From PALSA-505 sp963699015 (GTDB lineage Bacteria > Actinomycetota > Actinomycetes > Streptosporangiales > Streptosporangiaceae): a stretch of DNA of 64,000 nucleotides. The DNA lies in the NCBI GenBank assembly GCA_963699015.1, contig CAVOSX010000008.1, forward strand, positions 1 through 64,000, given 5' to 3'. The notes under the pieces were generated by a model that was not told the DNA's origin, did no database searches, and saw nothing but the letters and a program-made list of their open reading frames with translations. Each line of letters begins with the position of its first letter. Position 1 is the first letter of the stretch. The position numbers and the translations under genes were made by a program. Below, piece by piece: positions 31,636 through 41,291 of this stretch.

Positions 31636-32991
31636 CTAGAGTTCTGGTCTTTCGTTTTCGGGCCTGATACCGGTTGGCTCGCGCCCGGCCGGGTGGGCCG
31701 GGGCCCGGCGGTGGATGATCGAGAGGTCTTCCTCGCCGAGGGCTTCCTCTTCCTCGGTGCCGGGGACCGCTGGCCGGAAGAGCTGCTGGGCGATCAGGGT
31801 CGGCACGAAGGCCGACAGGATGACAACGGTGACCAGCTCGGTGTACTGGGTCTTGTCGATGAGGTGGTGGGTCAGCCCGAACAGCGCGGCGATGGAGCCG
31901 AAGGTGAGCCCGGTGGCCATCAGCAGCGTGGTGTAGGCCCGTTCGCGCCGGGGCAGCCGGAAGGCGGCGGCGACCGGCCACACGCCAGTCAGCTTGGCGG
32001 CCAGCTTGACCAGCAGCAGCACCGCGATCACCCCGGCGCCGGTGATCAGCGCGGGGGCGGAGATGAGGGTTCCGGCGCGCAGGAAGAAGAACGGGGTGAG
32101 GATGGCGAAGGCGATGGAGCGGAGCCGGTCCATCAGCACCCGGTCGTGCAGGAACACCCCGGCTACCACCAGCCCGGCAATATAAGCGGGCAGCACGGCC
32201 TCGCTGCCCGCCTGGGTGGCCAGCACGCCCAGCCCGAACAGGACGACCAGGAGCAGCTTGATCTCCGGTTCGGAGACCCGGTGGCCGGCATGCTTGATCG
32301 CCAGCCGGAGCAGCCGGGGTAGCAGCGCCACGGTAACCGCGCTGACCGCGGCGAAGACGAGCAGCAGCCAGCCGTAAGTGGCGAACAGGCCGCCGAGGGC
32401 CAGCACGGTGGCCAGGTCGGTGACGAAGCAGGCGGCCAGGATGAGCTTGCCCAGGTCGTGCCGGTTCAGGCCGGTCTCGACCATCACCGCGTACACCACC
32501 GCGACCGAGGTGGTGCTCAGCGCGATGCCGCCGATCTCGGCGGCGTGCAGATGCCACCCCAGGACCAGCCCGCAGAACCCGAACGCGGCCAGGAACGGCA
32601 GCGCGAACGAGGCGAACCCGATGGACAGGCTTGCCTTCCAGTGCCCCCGCAGCGACACCGGGTCGATCTCCGCTCCGGCCAGGAACGTCAGCACCAGCGA
32701 GCCCGCGCTGGCCAGGAACGTGACCACATCGGTCTGGGTGACGTGCTCCCGGATGCCGGGGATGTTCCCGGCCAGCGCGCCGACCACGATCTCGACCAGC
32801 GCAGCGGGCACGGCGATCCGGATGCTTACCACCGAGGCGAGCAGGGCCATGCCCAGCCAGATAGCCGCCACGTAATAGATATTCACTGCCGCTCCCGCCA
32901 GGTACGTCCTGGCAGCAGCCAGCGGGTCGGCGCCTGCCAGGAGGGTGGACTCCTGGTAGAAGCCATCAGCCACCGCGGCGGTTCGGGCCAC
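31636..32991 (-). CDS. CPA2-type cation:proton antiporter
   Basis: 451 residues with about 12-13 hydrophobic helices, including IYYVAAIWLGMALLASVVS and VPAALVEIVVGALAGNIPG (family GxLLGP-like segment). Also present are SLVLTFLAGAEIDPVSL (the conserved Glu/Asp after FLAG) and ALSTTSVAVVYAVMVETGL. The TDLATVLALGGLF stretch carries the TD motif of KefB/NapA-like exchangers. A short acidic then basic tail follows (EEEEALGEEDLSI). No RCK domain. Plasma-membrane Na+/H+ or K+/H+ exchanger; ion unknown. Stands alone. Confidence 0.85.
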   Translation of the reverse strand: MARTAAVADGFYQESTLLAGADPLAAARTYLAGAAVNIYYVAAIWLGMALLASVVSIRIAVPAALVEIVVGALAGNIPGIREHVTQTDVVTFLASAGSLVLTFLAGAEIDPVSLRGHWKASLSIGFASFALPFLAAFGFCGLVLGWHLHAAEIGGIALSTTSVAVVYAVMVETGLNRHDLGKLILAACFVTDLATVLALGGLFATYGWLLLVFAAVSAVTVALLPRLLRLAIKHAGHRVSEPEIKLLLVVLFGLGVLATQAGSEAVLPAYIAGLVVAGVFLHDRVLMDRLRSIAFAILTPFFFLRAGTLISAPALITGAGVIAVLLLVKLAAKLTGVWPVAAAFRLPRRERAYTTLLMATGLTFGSIAALFGLTHHLIDKTQYTELVTVVILSAFVPTLIAQQLFRPAVPGTEEEEALGEEDLSIIHRRAPAHPAGREPTGIRPENERPEL

Positions 32992-33495
32992 GGGCCCGCC
33001 GGAGCTTCATCCGGCCGAGCCGCATACTAGCGGGCCGCATATCCTCAACCGCCAGCGGGAGGCGTCATACATCAAACGGAAAGAGGGGACATCCCCCCGG
33101 CGCTCTGGTGTGAAGCCCGGGACCGAGCATGCCACCCAGTGGGCGGCGGCTACCCTGCAATGGCCGTTCCGTATCGACCAATACGTCTCAGTTGTACCGT
33201 CTCCCTTAACGCCTCTTGGTGAAGAAACAGGCCGCAGGTCGAGTAGCGTCCGAGATGCCGCGCACGGATGCGACCGTCCCGGTGTGTACTCAGCGGGCCT
33301 GGCTGGTTTCCGGTGCGGGGATCTCGAAGGCGCTGAGGATGCCGCAGACCGTCTGTTCTGCATCTGGGCAGGCCTGGCCGTGACCGGCATCAGGATTGCC
33401 TGCCTCACCGGCCTTCCCGGCCGGTCTACCGTCTAATCATGTCCGCGTCCAAAGCAAGTGAGCGCTGAGCGCACCGGCGTGATGAGCTTGACGGT
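32992..33495. other. Intergenic region, nothing recognised
   Basis: About 500 bases between divergent genes. Somewhat AT-richer around 33060-33200. A short plus-strand frame at 33110-33436 has no family resemblance and no ribosome site. Confidence 0.45.
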
Positions 33496-34356
33496 GTGAG
33501 CGTGCGCATACCCAGGTGGCGGGTCCATGCAACCACGGCCCTCGCGGTCGCCGGAGTTGCGCTTACGGGGCTTGCCGCCGCCGGGTGCTCCCATCAACCT
33601 GCGGCTTCGCGGGCTTCGGTGCAATCGTGCATCCAGTTCGGTAGCGACGCCATCAGGCATCACGTCACGGTTACCGTCCTCCCACCCGCATGCCAGGGGC
33701 TGACGCGAGCCCAGGTCAACTTCGCGGTCGCCGGTGCGCTGCACTCGGCGGCTTCCGGTGCGCAGGGAAAGGCCCGCCAGCGCGCGCGCATAGCGGAGGC
33801 GAGCCAGTTCCTCCAGGACCTGGTCACCGCCGTGCCCGAGCAGCGCCACGAGCTCCAGGTGTCTGCCCCTGCAGGCCGCCAGGCCAGCCGGACGGCGCTG
33901 GGCCTGATTGCTCTCTGCACATGGCTGATCACCGTCGGCCTTGGCTTGAGGATGATGGCCCGATGGATCGCCCGCGGCCGCCAGCGCCGCGCTGCAGCTG
34001 GCCAATCCTCGCGCCCGCCGGCATGGAACCTTACGCATTTCACGCTGGCCACCGCAGGCCTGCTGACCTGGATCGCCTACCTGGCCACTGACGTGACCGG
34101 CGTGGCGTGGGCTGCCTGCGCGCTCCTGCTGCCCGTGGCCGGCCTGGGAATGACGCTGGTCTTTCTCGCACCCTCCACAAGCCCGGCCCAGAGCGTGACT
34201 GCCGTTCAGGCAGCCCTTGGCGGAACGCCAGGTGCTCCACTGCGTGGTGATCAACCGCGCGTCCGGCGTCCGCCCGTTTTGGCCGTGAGTGCGCATATCG
34301 TCTTCGCTGCCGCAACCATCCTGTTTGCGTTCCTGACCGCCGTTGGCACCGGCTGA
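33496..34356 (+). CDS. Predicted lipoprotein/membrane protein
   Basis: 286 residues from a GTG. The N-terminus has a signal sequence with a lipobox (ALTGLAAAGC), predicting lipid attachment at that Cys. The next ~100 residues would be outside the membrane. Three or four hydrophobic helices follow (TALGLIALCTWLITVGLGLR, LTHFTLATAGLLTWIAYLAT, WAACALLLPVAGLGMTLVFL, HIVFAAATILFAFLTAVGTG). No family recognised. Its downstream neighbour is the integrase relic on the other strand. Confidence 0.55.
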   Translation: MSVRIPRWRVHATTALAVAGVALTGLAAAGCSHQPAASRASVQSCIQFGSDAIRHHVTVTVLPPACQGLTRAQVNFAVAGALHSAASGAQGKARQRARIAEASQFLQDLVTAVPEQRHELQVSAPAGRQASRTALGLIALCTWLITVGLGLRMMARWIARGRQRRAAAGQSSRPPAWNLTHFTLATAGLLTWIAYLATDVTGVAWAACALLLPVAGLGMTLVFLAPSTSPAQSVTAVQAALGGTPGAPLRGDQPRVRRPPVLAVSAHIVFAAATILFAFLTAVGTG

Positions 34357-35226
34357 AGCATCACCTCCCGAACTGCCGGTCGCAATGGTGGTGGCGGTCT
34401 GGACTCCGCCGAAGCTGCCGCGGAGGGTGCGCAGCGAGGCATCCCCCGCGGCGTCGCCATCGCGGGTTGCCCGCGGTTGCCTGGCGAAGGTGGCCAGCAG
34501 GATCAGGGCGCGGAACCTGCGATCGTAATCGCAGTCCGCTTGCCCGCGGCCGGCCATCTTCCATAGAGCCGCCCGGGGTCCGCGCGCGTCCGGTAACCCT
34601 CGGGCGCTCTTCGCATTACGCCATAACAGGCAACCCGGAGACGGTAGCCACCGGACGGGAGCTTGCGGACATTGCCGACAGGGGGACGGCCCACCCGAAC
34701 GGCCAGGTCGAATACCTGAGCCACGGTGAGCACGCGGCGTTCAGCCGCCGCTCTTCACCGGCACGCCGCTGTCGCGGCTGTCACGCAGCGGCTGACGGCC
34801 GCCCTGGCCGTAACGCCCGACAACGAGCCTTTGCAGCAGATGAGATGACGAGCCTGATAGGGCGGTGTTTCCTGGATCATGGCCGAGGGCCCCGCAAGCG
34901 GCCAGGTTTGCCACTGAAGACGTTCACCCACAGTGCGGCCGGGAATTATGCGCCCTCGCATGCGTTAACATGAACGGTACCCAAGAACCGAGCCGGTCGT
35001 CCGACGACGACTTTTCCCTGTGCCGTGGTCACCAGCCCACCCACCGGCGGCTCCGGGTCCGTGTGAGACGCTTGTCGAGGCCCGCTGCGTTGATCCTTGG
35101 AGATCCGCAGGTCAGCCCGGCATTCGAAGCACCAGGCCCTGTGCCCGGGACGTTCTCGCCCCGGCTGCGGGACTGTGCGGCATGCTGCCGTGGCCACCGT
35201 GCCCCGGCATTCCAGAGGAGAAGTCT
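34357..35226. other. Intergenic region with integrase relic
   Basis: Apart from the relic at 34440-34733, about 500 bases to the helicase start show no convincing gene. The helicase frame is open further upstream but without a ribosome site. Confidence 0.5.
34440..34733 (-). pseudogene. Tyrosine site-specific integrase relic
   Basis: A minus-strand frame from 34733 encodes LTVAQVFDLAVRVGRPPVGN followed by VRKLPSGGYRLRVACYG, the linker and arm-binding region of actinomycete phage-type integrases. A second frame from about 34540 to 34468 continues with DYDRRFRALILLATFARQPR, matching the start of the catalytic domain (RALxLLATFxSLRWGE). A frameshift separates the two and the catalytic R...H-R-Y part is gone. 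It is the only integrase trace in the window besides the serine recombinase, and fits with the tRNA 3'-half scars nearby. Confidence 0.6.
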
Positions 35227-37404
35227 GTGGCTCGACCAGGCCAGCGCCAGACGGGTGCTCGGCGTACCGCACCGCGGAAGCAGCGACGCGTCCAGCACCG
35301 CAGTGACGTTGTCTCGGTGCTCACCCGAACTGTCCGTGAGGTCGAGGCGGCTGCGCGGCGCGGCCGCGTGACGCCCTCCGTGCGTACGAAGTTCCAGGCC
35401 GCCGCCCTGCTGCTGCGGGACGAGCGCGCCCGCGTCCGGGCGTCGGCCGGAAGCGACAATCATCGTGCCGAGCAGCTCAAGAGCCTGGACGGTATCGCGA
35501 CCATCCTCGCGACGACCGCCGTCCAGGACGCTGGGCTACTGGCGCTGCTCGCCGAGGACTCCGGCGTCTCCGACGAGGCCAGGTCGCTCAAGCGCGAAAT
35601 GCTGCGGGACCTCGGCATCGCGCCCGGGCCCGAAGAGATCGCGTCGGCGGAGACCGCCACAGCTTCCGCCGGCTCGGAGCGGCGGGTCGTGCCGCAGTCG
35701 GTGATCTCCCGGCGACTGGCGAACCCCTTTCTCGTCCCCGACTTCTCGGCCGTTCCGCAGCCCACCTCCCGTCCGCGCCGTCTGGCCGGCTGGGAGTTGC
35801 TCGGCCCGCTGCTGAGTTCCTTCGAGCGTGCCGGTGAGGGAACCCCGGCGTGCATGGCGCTCCCGGCGCCGACGCCGCGGTTCACCCCGGCCGGCCTGGA
35901 GTTGATGCCGCACCAGGGGCAGGTGGTCGCCGCGGCCGCTGCCGGTCACCGGACGTTCCTGCTCGCTGATGAGCCGGGTCTGGGCAAGACGGCCGAGGCG
36001 CTGCTCGCCGCGGAAGCAGCGAACGCCTACCCGCTGCTCGTCGTCGTGCCGAACGTCGTGAAGACCAACTGGGCCCGTGAAGCGGCCCGCTGGACTCCCC
36101 GCCGCCCGGTCACCGTGGTGCGGGGCGACGGCGAGGCTGTCGACGGCTTCGCCGATATCGTCGTGCTCAACTACGAGGTTCTCGACCGTCACATGGGCTG
36201 GCTCAGCGACTTCGGCTTCCGCGGCATGGTCGTGGACGAGGCGCACTTCATCAAGAACAAGACCTCGCAGCGCTCGCAGCATGTCCTCGCGCTCTCCGAC
36301 CGCATCCGGTCCCGTACGGCGCGGCCCCTGCTGATGGCGCTGACCGGCACCCCGCTGATCAACGACATCGAGGATTTCCGGGCGATCTGGCAGTTCCTCG
36401 GCTGGATCGACGACAGCAAGCCCCTCGACAAGCTAATGGACGCGCTTGAGGACACCGGCCTGACGCCCGCCGACCGGGGCTTCTACGCCGCGGCGCGCCA
36501 GTGCGTGATCGACCTCGGCATCGTGCGCCGCCGCAAGCTCGACGTGGCCGCCGACATCCCCGCCCGCCGTATCGCCGACCTCCCCGTTGAGCTGGACGAA
36601 CGGGCCGGCCGGTCGATCCGGGCGGCAGAACGGGGCCTCGCCCGCCGGATGGTGGCGCGGTACGAGACCGCGCTCGCGAACCGATCCTCCGACGCCAGCG
36701 TCGAGGGCATCGACCGCGACCTCGTCCGCCGGGTGGCCCGGTCTGAGCTGAAGGACGCGACGACCGCGCAGTCCGGCGACAACGTGTTCACCATGATGCG
36801 ACACATCGGCCAGGCGAAAGCCGAACTGGCCGCGGACTACGCGACTCAGCTGGCCCGCAGCGCCGGCAAGGTCGTCTTCTTCGCCAAGCACATCGACGTG
36901 ATGGACGCCGCCGAAGAGACTTTCGCCCGGCAGGGGGTCCGCTTCTCGTCGATCCGTGGCGGCCAGACGCCCACGGCGCGGCAGGCGAACGTCGACGCCT
37001 TCGTGAACGACCCGGACGTCACGGTCGCGGTGTGCTCGCTGACCGCGGCTGGCGTGGGCCTGAATCTGCAGGTCGCGTCGAACATCGTGCTGGCCGAGCT
37101 GTCCTGGACCGACGCGGAGCAGACCCAGGCCATCGACCGCAGCCACCGCATCGGGCAGGCCGAACCGGTCACCGCGTGGCGCATCATCGCCGCGCAGACC
37201 ATCGACGCCCGGATCGCCGGGCTGATCGACGGCAAGGCGGGGCTTGCCGCCCGGGCGCTGGACGGGGCGGACGAGGAGGCCTCCTCGCCGGCCGACATGC
37301 AGCTCGAGGCGCTGGTCGCATTGCTGACGGATGCGCTGCAGGCGTCTTCGGACATGGCGACGCCCCGGGTTCCTGACCGTCAGGGTTCCCACGCGAGCCT
37401 GTAG
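35227..37404 (+). CDS. SNF2-family DEAD/DEAH helicase-like ATPase
   Basis: 725 residues from a GTG preceded by GAGGAG. The N-terminal ~215 residues are basic and of unknown fold. The SNF2 ATPase has motif I FLLADEPGLGKTAEALLA, Ia PLLVVVPNVVKTNWAREA, II GMVVDEAHFIKNKTSQRS, III LLMALTGTPLINDIEDF, IV KVVFFAKHIDVMDAAEETF, V CSLTAAGVGLNLQVASNIVL and VI QAIDRSHRIGQAEPVTAWRI. All are intact. Related actinobacterial proteins resemble SMARCAL1-like annealing helicases or remodelers. A DNA-repair role is plausible but unproven. No methylase or nuclease neighbour, so no evidence for a DISARM-like or other defence operon. Confidence 0.85.
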   Translation: MARPGQRQTGARRTAPRKQRRVQHRSDVVSVLTRTVREVEAAARRGRVTPSVRTKFQAAALLLRDERARVRASAGSDNHRAEQLKSLDGIATILATTAVQDAGLLALLAEDSGVSDEARSLKREMLRDLGIAPGPEEIASAETATASAGSERRVVPQSVISRRLANPFLVPDFSAVPQPTSRPRRLAGWELLGPLLSSFERAGEGTPACMALPAPTPRFTPAGLELMPHQGQVVAAAAAGHRTFLLADEPGLGKTAEALLAAEAANAYPLLVVVPNVVKTNWAREAARWTPRRPVTVVRGDGEAVDGFADIVVLNYEVLDRHMGWLSDFGFRGMVVDEAHFIKNKTSQRSQHVLALSDRIRSRTARPLLMALTGTPLINDIEDFRAIWQFLGWIDDSKPLDKLMDALEDTGLTPADRGFYAAARQCVIDLGIVRRRKLDVAADIPARRIADLPVELDERAGRSIRAAERGLARRMVARYETALANRSSDASVEGIDRDLVRRVARSELKDATTAQSGDNVFTMMRHIGQAKAELAADYATQLARSAGKVVFFAKHIDVMDAAEETFARQGVRFSSIRGGQTPTARQANVDAFVNDPDVTVAVCSLTAAGVGLNLQVASNIVLAELSWTDAEQTQAIDRSHRIGQAEPVTAWRIIAAQTIDARIAGLIDGKAGLAARALDGADEEASSPADMQLEALVALLTDALQASSDMATPRVPDRQGSHASL

Positions 37405-37654
37405 CCGAGGACCAAGGCTTACCAATTGCGCATGCTGGTTCCTCCGCGGCGGGGTGCTGCCGGGTTGGTGCCGACGCTCTTGGCCGGGAATCCTGGTGGC
37501 GAGTTGAGACGGCGGCTCAGGGCCGGGGTTGGCCTTTTGCGGCGTCTGAGAGAATGTCCCCGCCTGCCCCGGTCGAGCGGGGCGATCCAGGTAGCCAGCC
37601 GTCGTGGGCTGCGCCGGCCGCAGTCTGCGAGCTTCGATTGGCGAGGAGGTTGCC

Positions 37655-38605
37655 ATGCGCGCTGTCACCGTCAGTGAATACGGAGGGACCCCGGAGGTGG
37701 GGGAGATACCTACGCCGGAACCGGGAGCGGGGCAGGTCCTGCTGCGGATGCGGGCCGCCGGCATGAACCCGATGGATGGCACGCTGGCCTCGGGGGCCTG
37801 GCGGCCGATGCCGGCGACATTCCCGATGGTGCTCGGCGCCGATGGCGCGGGCGTGGTCGAACGGGCCGGCGAGGGGGCGAGGAGATTTTCCCGCGGCGAC
37901 GAGCTGTTCGGCCAGTTGCTGATCGCCCCGCTCGGATCGGCAGGAACTTACGCGGAGTACGTCGCGGTGACTGAGGATGCGCCGCTGGCGCGGGTGCCGG
38001 AGGGCCTTGACCCGGTGGTGGCGGCGTCGCTGCCGACGGCCGGCGGCGCCGGGCTCGCCCTGGTGGCGTCGCTTGAGCCGCTGGCCGGCAAGACCGCGCT
38101 GATCGTTGGCGCGGGTGGCGGTGTGGGCTCTTTCGCCACCCAGTTCGCCGTCAACGCCGGCGCGCGCGTGATCGCAAATGTGCGGGCGGCCGCCGCCGGG
38201 CGGATGCGTGGTTACGGCGCCGCGGAAACCGTCGACCACACCGGGGTGTCGCTGCCGGGCGCGCTGCGCCGGGCACACCCGGACGGCATCGACGTCCTCA
38301 TCGATCTGGTCAGCGACGCGGACGGCTTCGCCGCGCTTGCCGCGCTGGTCCGGCCGGGCGGCGCCGCCGTCACGACGAAATACGTCGCCGATCCCGGCGC
38401 ACTCGCCGCCGCCGGGGTCACCGGGACCAACTTCAACTTCGCGCAGTACGTGTCGGGCGAGCTCCTCGGACAGGTCGCCGGGGACGTCGCCGGCGGGCGC
38501 ATCGCCGCGCCGCCGATCACCCGCATCACCCTGGACCAAGCGCTCGCTGCCTTGAACCCGGCGCAGGCCGGCCACGCCGATGGCAAGACCGTCATCGCGT
38601 TGTGA
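37655..38605 (+). CDS. NADPH:quinone oxidoreductase (zinc-free MDR)
   Basis: 316 residues from an ATG behind GAGGAGG. Medium-chain dehydrogenase fold: MRAVTVSEYGGTPEVGEIPT, catalytic-domain VLGADGAGVVERAGEGARRF and nucleotide-binding GKTALIVGAGGGVGSFATQF (an A/G-rich dinucleotide loop). A C-terminal strand reads RITLDQALAALNPAQAGHADGK. No zinc ligands are visible, as in quinone oxidoreductases. Likely reduces quinones or enones with NADPH in the cytoplasm. An MFS exporter starts 74 bp downstream on the same strand, so they may be co-transcribed. Confidence 0.88.
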   Translation: MRAVTVSEYGGTPEVGEIPTPEPGAGQVLLRMRAAGMNPMDGTLASGAWRPMPATFPMVLGADGAGVVERAGEGARRFSRGDELFGQLLIAPLGSAGTYAEYVAVTEDAPLARVPEGLDPVVAASLPTAGGAGLALVASLEPLAGKTALIVGAGGGVGSFATQFAVNAGARVIANVRAAAAGRMRGYGAAETVDHTGVSLPGALRRAHPDGIDVLIDLVSDADGFAALAALVRPGGAAVTTKYVADPGALAAAGVTGTNFNFAQYVSGELLGQVAGDVAGGRIAAPPITRITLDQALAALNPAQAGHADGKTVIAL

Positions 38606-38679
38606 GCCAGCCGAGACGGCCAGAGCGCCACACACGCTGATGCCAGCGGCGAAGGAGGACAGCGGAGCAGCCGGGAAAC

Positions 38680-40236
38680 GTGCAGTTGGCAGGTAATGAG
38701 GGCGGCGGGGCTGGCTCGGTGCGGCTCGCTTCGGCCGCCGGCCGCTGGGTGCTGGCGGTGGCGGTGCTGGGCGAGGCGATGGTGCTGCTGGAGGCGACCG
38801 TCGTCAACGTGGCGTTGCCGTCGATCGGCCGTGATCTGCGCGCCGGCGTCGCGGGGCTGCAGTGGACGCTGGACGGTTACGTGCTCACGCTCGCGGCGCT
38901 TGTCCTGGCAGCCGGTTCGCTCAGCGACATCTATGGTCGGCGGCGCGTGTTCACCCTGGGGACGGCGGTCTTCGTGGCCGCCTCCGCACTATGCGCGGCT
39001 GCCCCGACGATCCAGCTGCTTGTTGCCGCCCGGTTCGTTCAAGGGGTTGGCGGGGCTCTGCTCACTCCTGGGAGCCTCGCCATCATCGGCGCGGTCTTTC
39101 ATCCCGATGACCGCCTCCGGGCGATCGGCGCGTGGGCGGGCCTGACCGCGGTCGCCGCCGCGATCGGTCCTCCTGTCGGCGGCTACCTGACTGACGCGGT
39201 GTCATGGCGCGCGGTTTTCCTGGTCAACCTGCCGCTGGGGGCGTTCGTCATCATCGCCGCGGTTCTCCGGGTGCCAGAAACCCGCGATCCCACGCGTACT
39301 CGTGGCCTGGATCTGCGCGGTGCCGCGCTCGCCATGCTGGCCATCGCCGGCGCGTGCTTCGCGCTGATCCAGGCCTCCGGGGGCCTGACCCCTGCGGTGA
39401 TTACCGCCGCGGCGGTCAGCCTGGCCGCCGCCGGCGCCTTTGCCGCCGTTGAGCCGCGCAGCGGCCACCCGATGCTTCCGCTGGAGTTGTTCCGCTCCCG
39501 ACAGTTCGCCACCGCCACCGTGCTCGCGCTGGTGGCCTATGCGGCGCTCGGCGGCGTGATCTTCCTGTTCGTGGCGTTCCTGCAGATCACACTCGGCTAC
39601 ACGGCACTTCAAGCGGGGGCCGCCACGCTGCCGGTCACCGTGCTGATGCTGATCCTGTCCCGGCCATCAGGAGCGATCGCTCAGCGCATCGGGCCCCGGA
39701 TCCCGCTGGTGATCGGGGCCGTCCTGACCGGCGCAGGACTGCTGCTGATGGCACAGATTCACGTCGGCGACCGGTACCTCACCGGCGTGCTGCCCTCGCT
39801 GGTCGTATTCGGGGTCGGGCTCGCCGCGCTGGTTACTCCTATCACCGCTGTGGTGCTGGCCAGCGTCGGTCCACGGCACTCCGGGATCGCTTCCGCCGTC
39901 AACAACGCCGCCTCGCGCCTCGGCCAGATGATCGCGGTTGCGGCACTCCCCCTCGCCGCGGGGCTTTCCGGCGCCGCCTTCGAAAACCCGGCCAGAATGG
40001 CAGCCGGCTTCCCGGTCGCAATGACCATTGCCGCCGTAACCTCGCTCGCGGCTGCATTGCTCGCCTGGACCACCATCAGCGATAACGCGCTCAGCCGGCC
40101 CGGTGCCGACACCGAACAAGTAGCGAAGGATCTCCCGCCGTCTCTGCAGCGACACTGCGCGGTGGCCGGGACCCCGCTCGCCGCGTCTGCCGACCCGCAG
40201 CCCAGTTCCCGCCCGCCGGCGGCCAAGGGGTCGTGA
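38680..40236 (+). CDS. MFS drug exporter (DHA2, 14 helices)
   Basis: 518 residues from a GTG. Fourteen hydrophobic segments. Motif D1-like VLLEATVVNVALPSIGRDL (helix 1), motif A GSLSDIYGRRRVFTLGTAVF (loop 2-3) and motif C-like AIGPPVGGYLTDAVSWRAVF with LVNLPLG (helix 5) are diagnostic of the DHA2 drug:H+ antiporters. The ~45-residue cytoplasmic tail (LPPSLQRHCAVAGTPLAASA) is of no known fold. It follows the quinone oxidoreductase closely; together they look like a detoxification unit. No regulator adjacent. Confidence 0.9.
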   Translation: MQLAGNEGGGAGSVRLASAAGRWVLAVAVLGEAMVLLEATVVNVALPSIGRDLRAGVAGLQWTLDGYVLTLAALVLAAGSLSDIYGRRRVFTLGTAVFVAASALCAAAPTIQLLVAARFVQGVGGALLTPGSLAIIGAVFHPDDRLRAIGAWAGLTAVAAAIGPPVGGYLTDAVSWRAVFLVNLPLGAFVIIAAVLRVPETRDPTRTRGLDLRGAALAMLAIAGACFALIQASGGLTPAVITAAAVSLAAAGAFAAVEPRSGHPMLPLELFRSRQFATATVLALVAYAALGGVIFLFVAFLQITLGYTALQAGAATLPVTVLMLILSRPSGAIAQRIGPRIPLVIGAVLTGAGLLLMAQIHVGDRYLTGVLPSLVVFGVGLAALVTPITAVVLASVGPRHSGIASAVNNAASRLGQMIAVAALPLAAGLSGAAFENPARMAAGFPVAMTIAAVTSLAAALLAWTTISDNALSRPGADTEQVAKDLPPSLQRHCAVAGTPLAASADPQPSSRPPAAKGS

Positions 40237-40561
40237 CCCTCTGGCAGCAGAACGCATCTTGCGCCGGGTGCGCCGTTGCTGGCCGGGAGGAGTGCGCCAC
40301 CCGCATCATCGGGGCATCTCCTGACACCCCACGCAGGGGTCACCAAGGGATCGGCGCCGAGGCCGCGCGCGGCTGCTGTCGGCGACTCGACCACGCTATG
40401 TCACTGGGCGTCATCCGGCCGGCCCTGTTATGGGCAGCAACGACAGCAACGGCGCCGCACGGTGACTTCCCTCTATGATCTGCGTGGAACCCTGACTGAG
40501 CGATGACTGTTACCGGCTTGGAGCGTCTTAGCAGGCAACGGATCACGAGGAGGTTGGACCG
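40237..40561. other. Intergenic region
   Basis: 325 bases without a gene. Contains a degraded copy of the AGCAAC motif (40437-40453) also seen at 5741 and 17431. The end holds the GAGGAGG ribosome site of the VOC gene. Confidence 0.5.
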
Positions 40562-40966
40562 ATGGCAGGTACTCCCGCGGTACCGGACATGCGCTTGGAG
40601 CTTGTCCCGGTTCCGGTGTCAGACGTTGACAGGGCGAAGGCGTTCTACGAGCAGGCTGGCTTCGGGAATCTGCACGACACCCAGGTCACGGAAACGATGC
40701 GGGTGGTTCAGCTCACGCCGCCAGGGTCTAGCTGCGCCATTGTCTTCGGCACGGGGATGGGCCCGATAACCGACATGATCCCAGGCTCGGTCAAAGGCCT
40801 CCATCTCGTCGTGGCGGACATGGCTGCGACCCGGGCCGCTCTGACGGAGCGTGGGATCGAACTGAGCGACGTCGAGGACATGGGCGGTGTCCTCTACTCA
40901 TATCTCAGTGACCCCGACGGCAACATGTGGGCGCTTCAGCAGTGGCCAGCCGGTTACCAGGCATAG
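40562..40966 (+). CDS. VOC family protein
   Basis: 134 residues, start behind GAGGAGG. Reads MRLELVPVPVSDVDRAKAFY, the VOC opening helix. TPPGSSCAIVFGTGMGP and GLHLVVADMAATRAALTERG follow. It ends YSYLSDPDGNMWALQQWP with the second-half metal-site Glu replaced by Met (DPDGN-M/E position). Such single-module proteins are glyoxalase-like enzymes or binding proteins; the missing acidic residue makes metal catalysis uncertain. Alone. Confidence 0.85.
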   Translation: MAGTPAVPDMRLELVPVPVSDVDRAKAFYEQAGFGNLHDTQVTETMRVVQLTPPGSSCAIVFGTGMGPITDMIPGSVKGLHLVVADMAATRAALTERGIELSDVEDMGGVLYSYLSDPDGNMWALQQWPAGYQA

Positions 40967-41291
40967 CAGGAACCGGCCGAACCGAAGCACGGCTCGGGGA
41001 GTGCCGCGCCGAACGCGTGAGCCGATGCGGCAAGCTGCCCAAGCTGAAGCCCGGATGGATGGTTCTTTCGTAGGTAGAGGCCATGACCTTAACGAGGTCG
41101 CCGTCTGTCTGCAAAACCGTCGGCTCCACCGCCGGGAGTTGCCCGACATCCCCTGCCCTCCCCGGAGATGGGATCAGAACGAAGGTCATCTTCTCGGCCC
41201 GGCAGGCAGAACCCTGCCGGTGGAACCCCTAGGGTTACCCGGGCGGGATCTGACGCTGTCCCGTTCCCCGGATCGGAAGGAATGCAGACCC
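40967..41291. other. Intergenic region
   Basis: 325 bases; no gene. A CTGCAAAACCGTC stretch near 41110 faintly resembles a tRNA-Cys anticodon arm but does not fold into a tRNA. Confidence 0.4.

Noticed and set aside
35227..37404. SNF2 helicase as a defence-island core (DISARM- or BREX-like)
   Set aside because: No methylase, nuclease, PLD or DUF1998 partner in the neighbourhood; it stands alone and is common in actinomycete chromosomes.
41094..41140. tRNA-Cys-like CTGCAAAACCGTC stretch
   Set aside because: No D-arm, T-arm or acceptor pairing could be found, so it is chance similarity at best.
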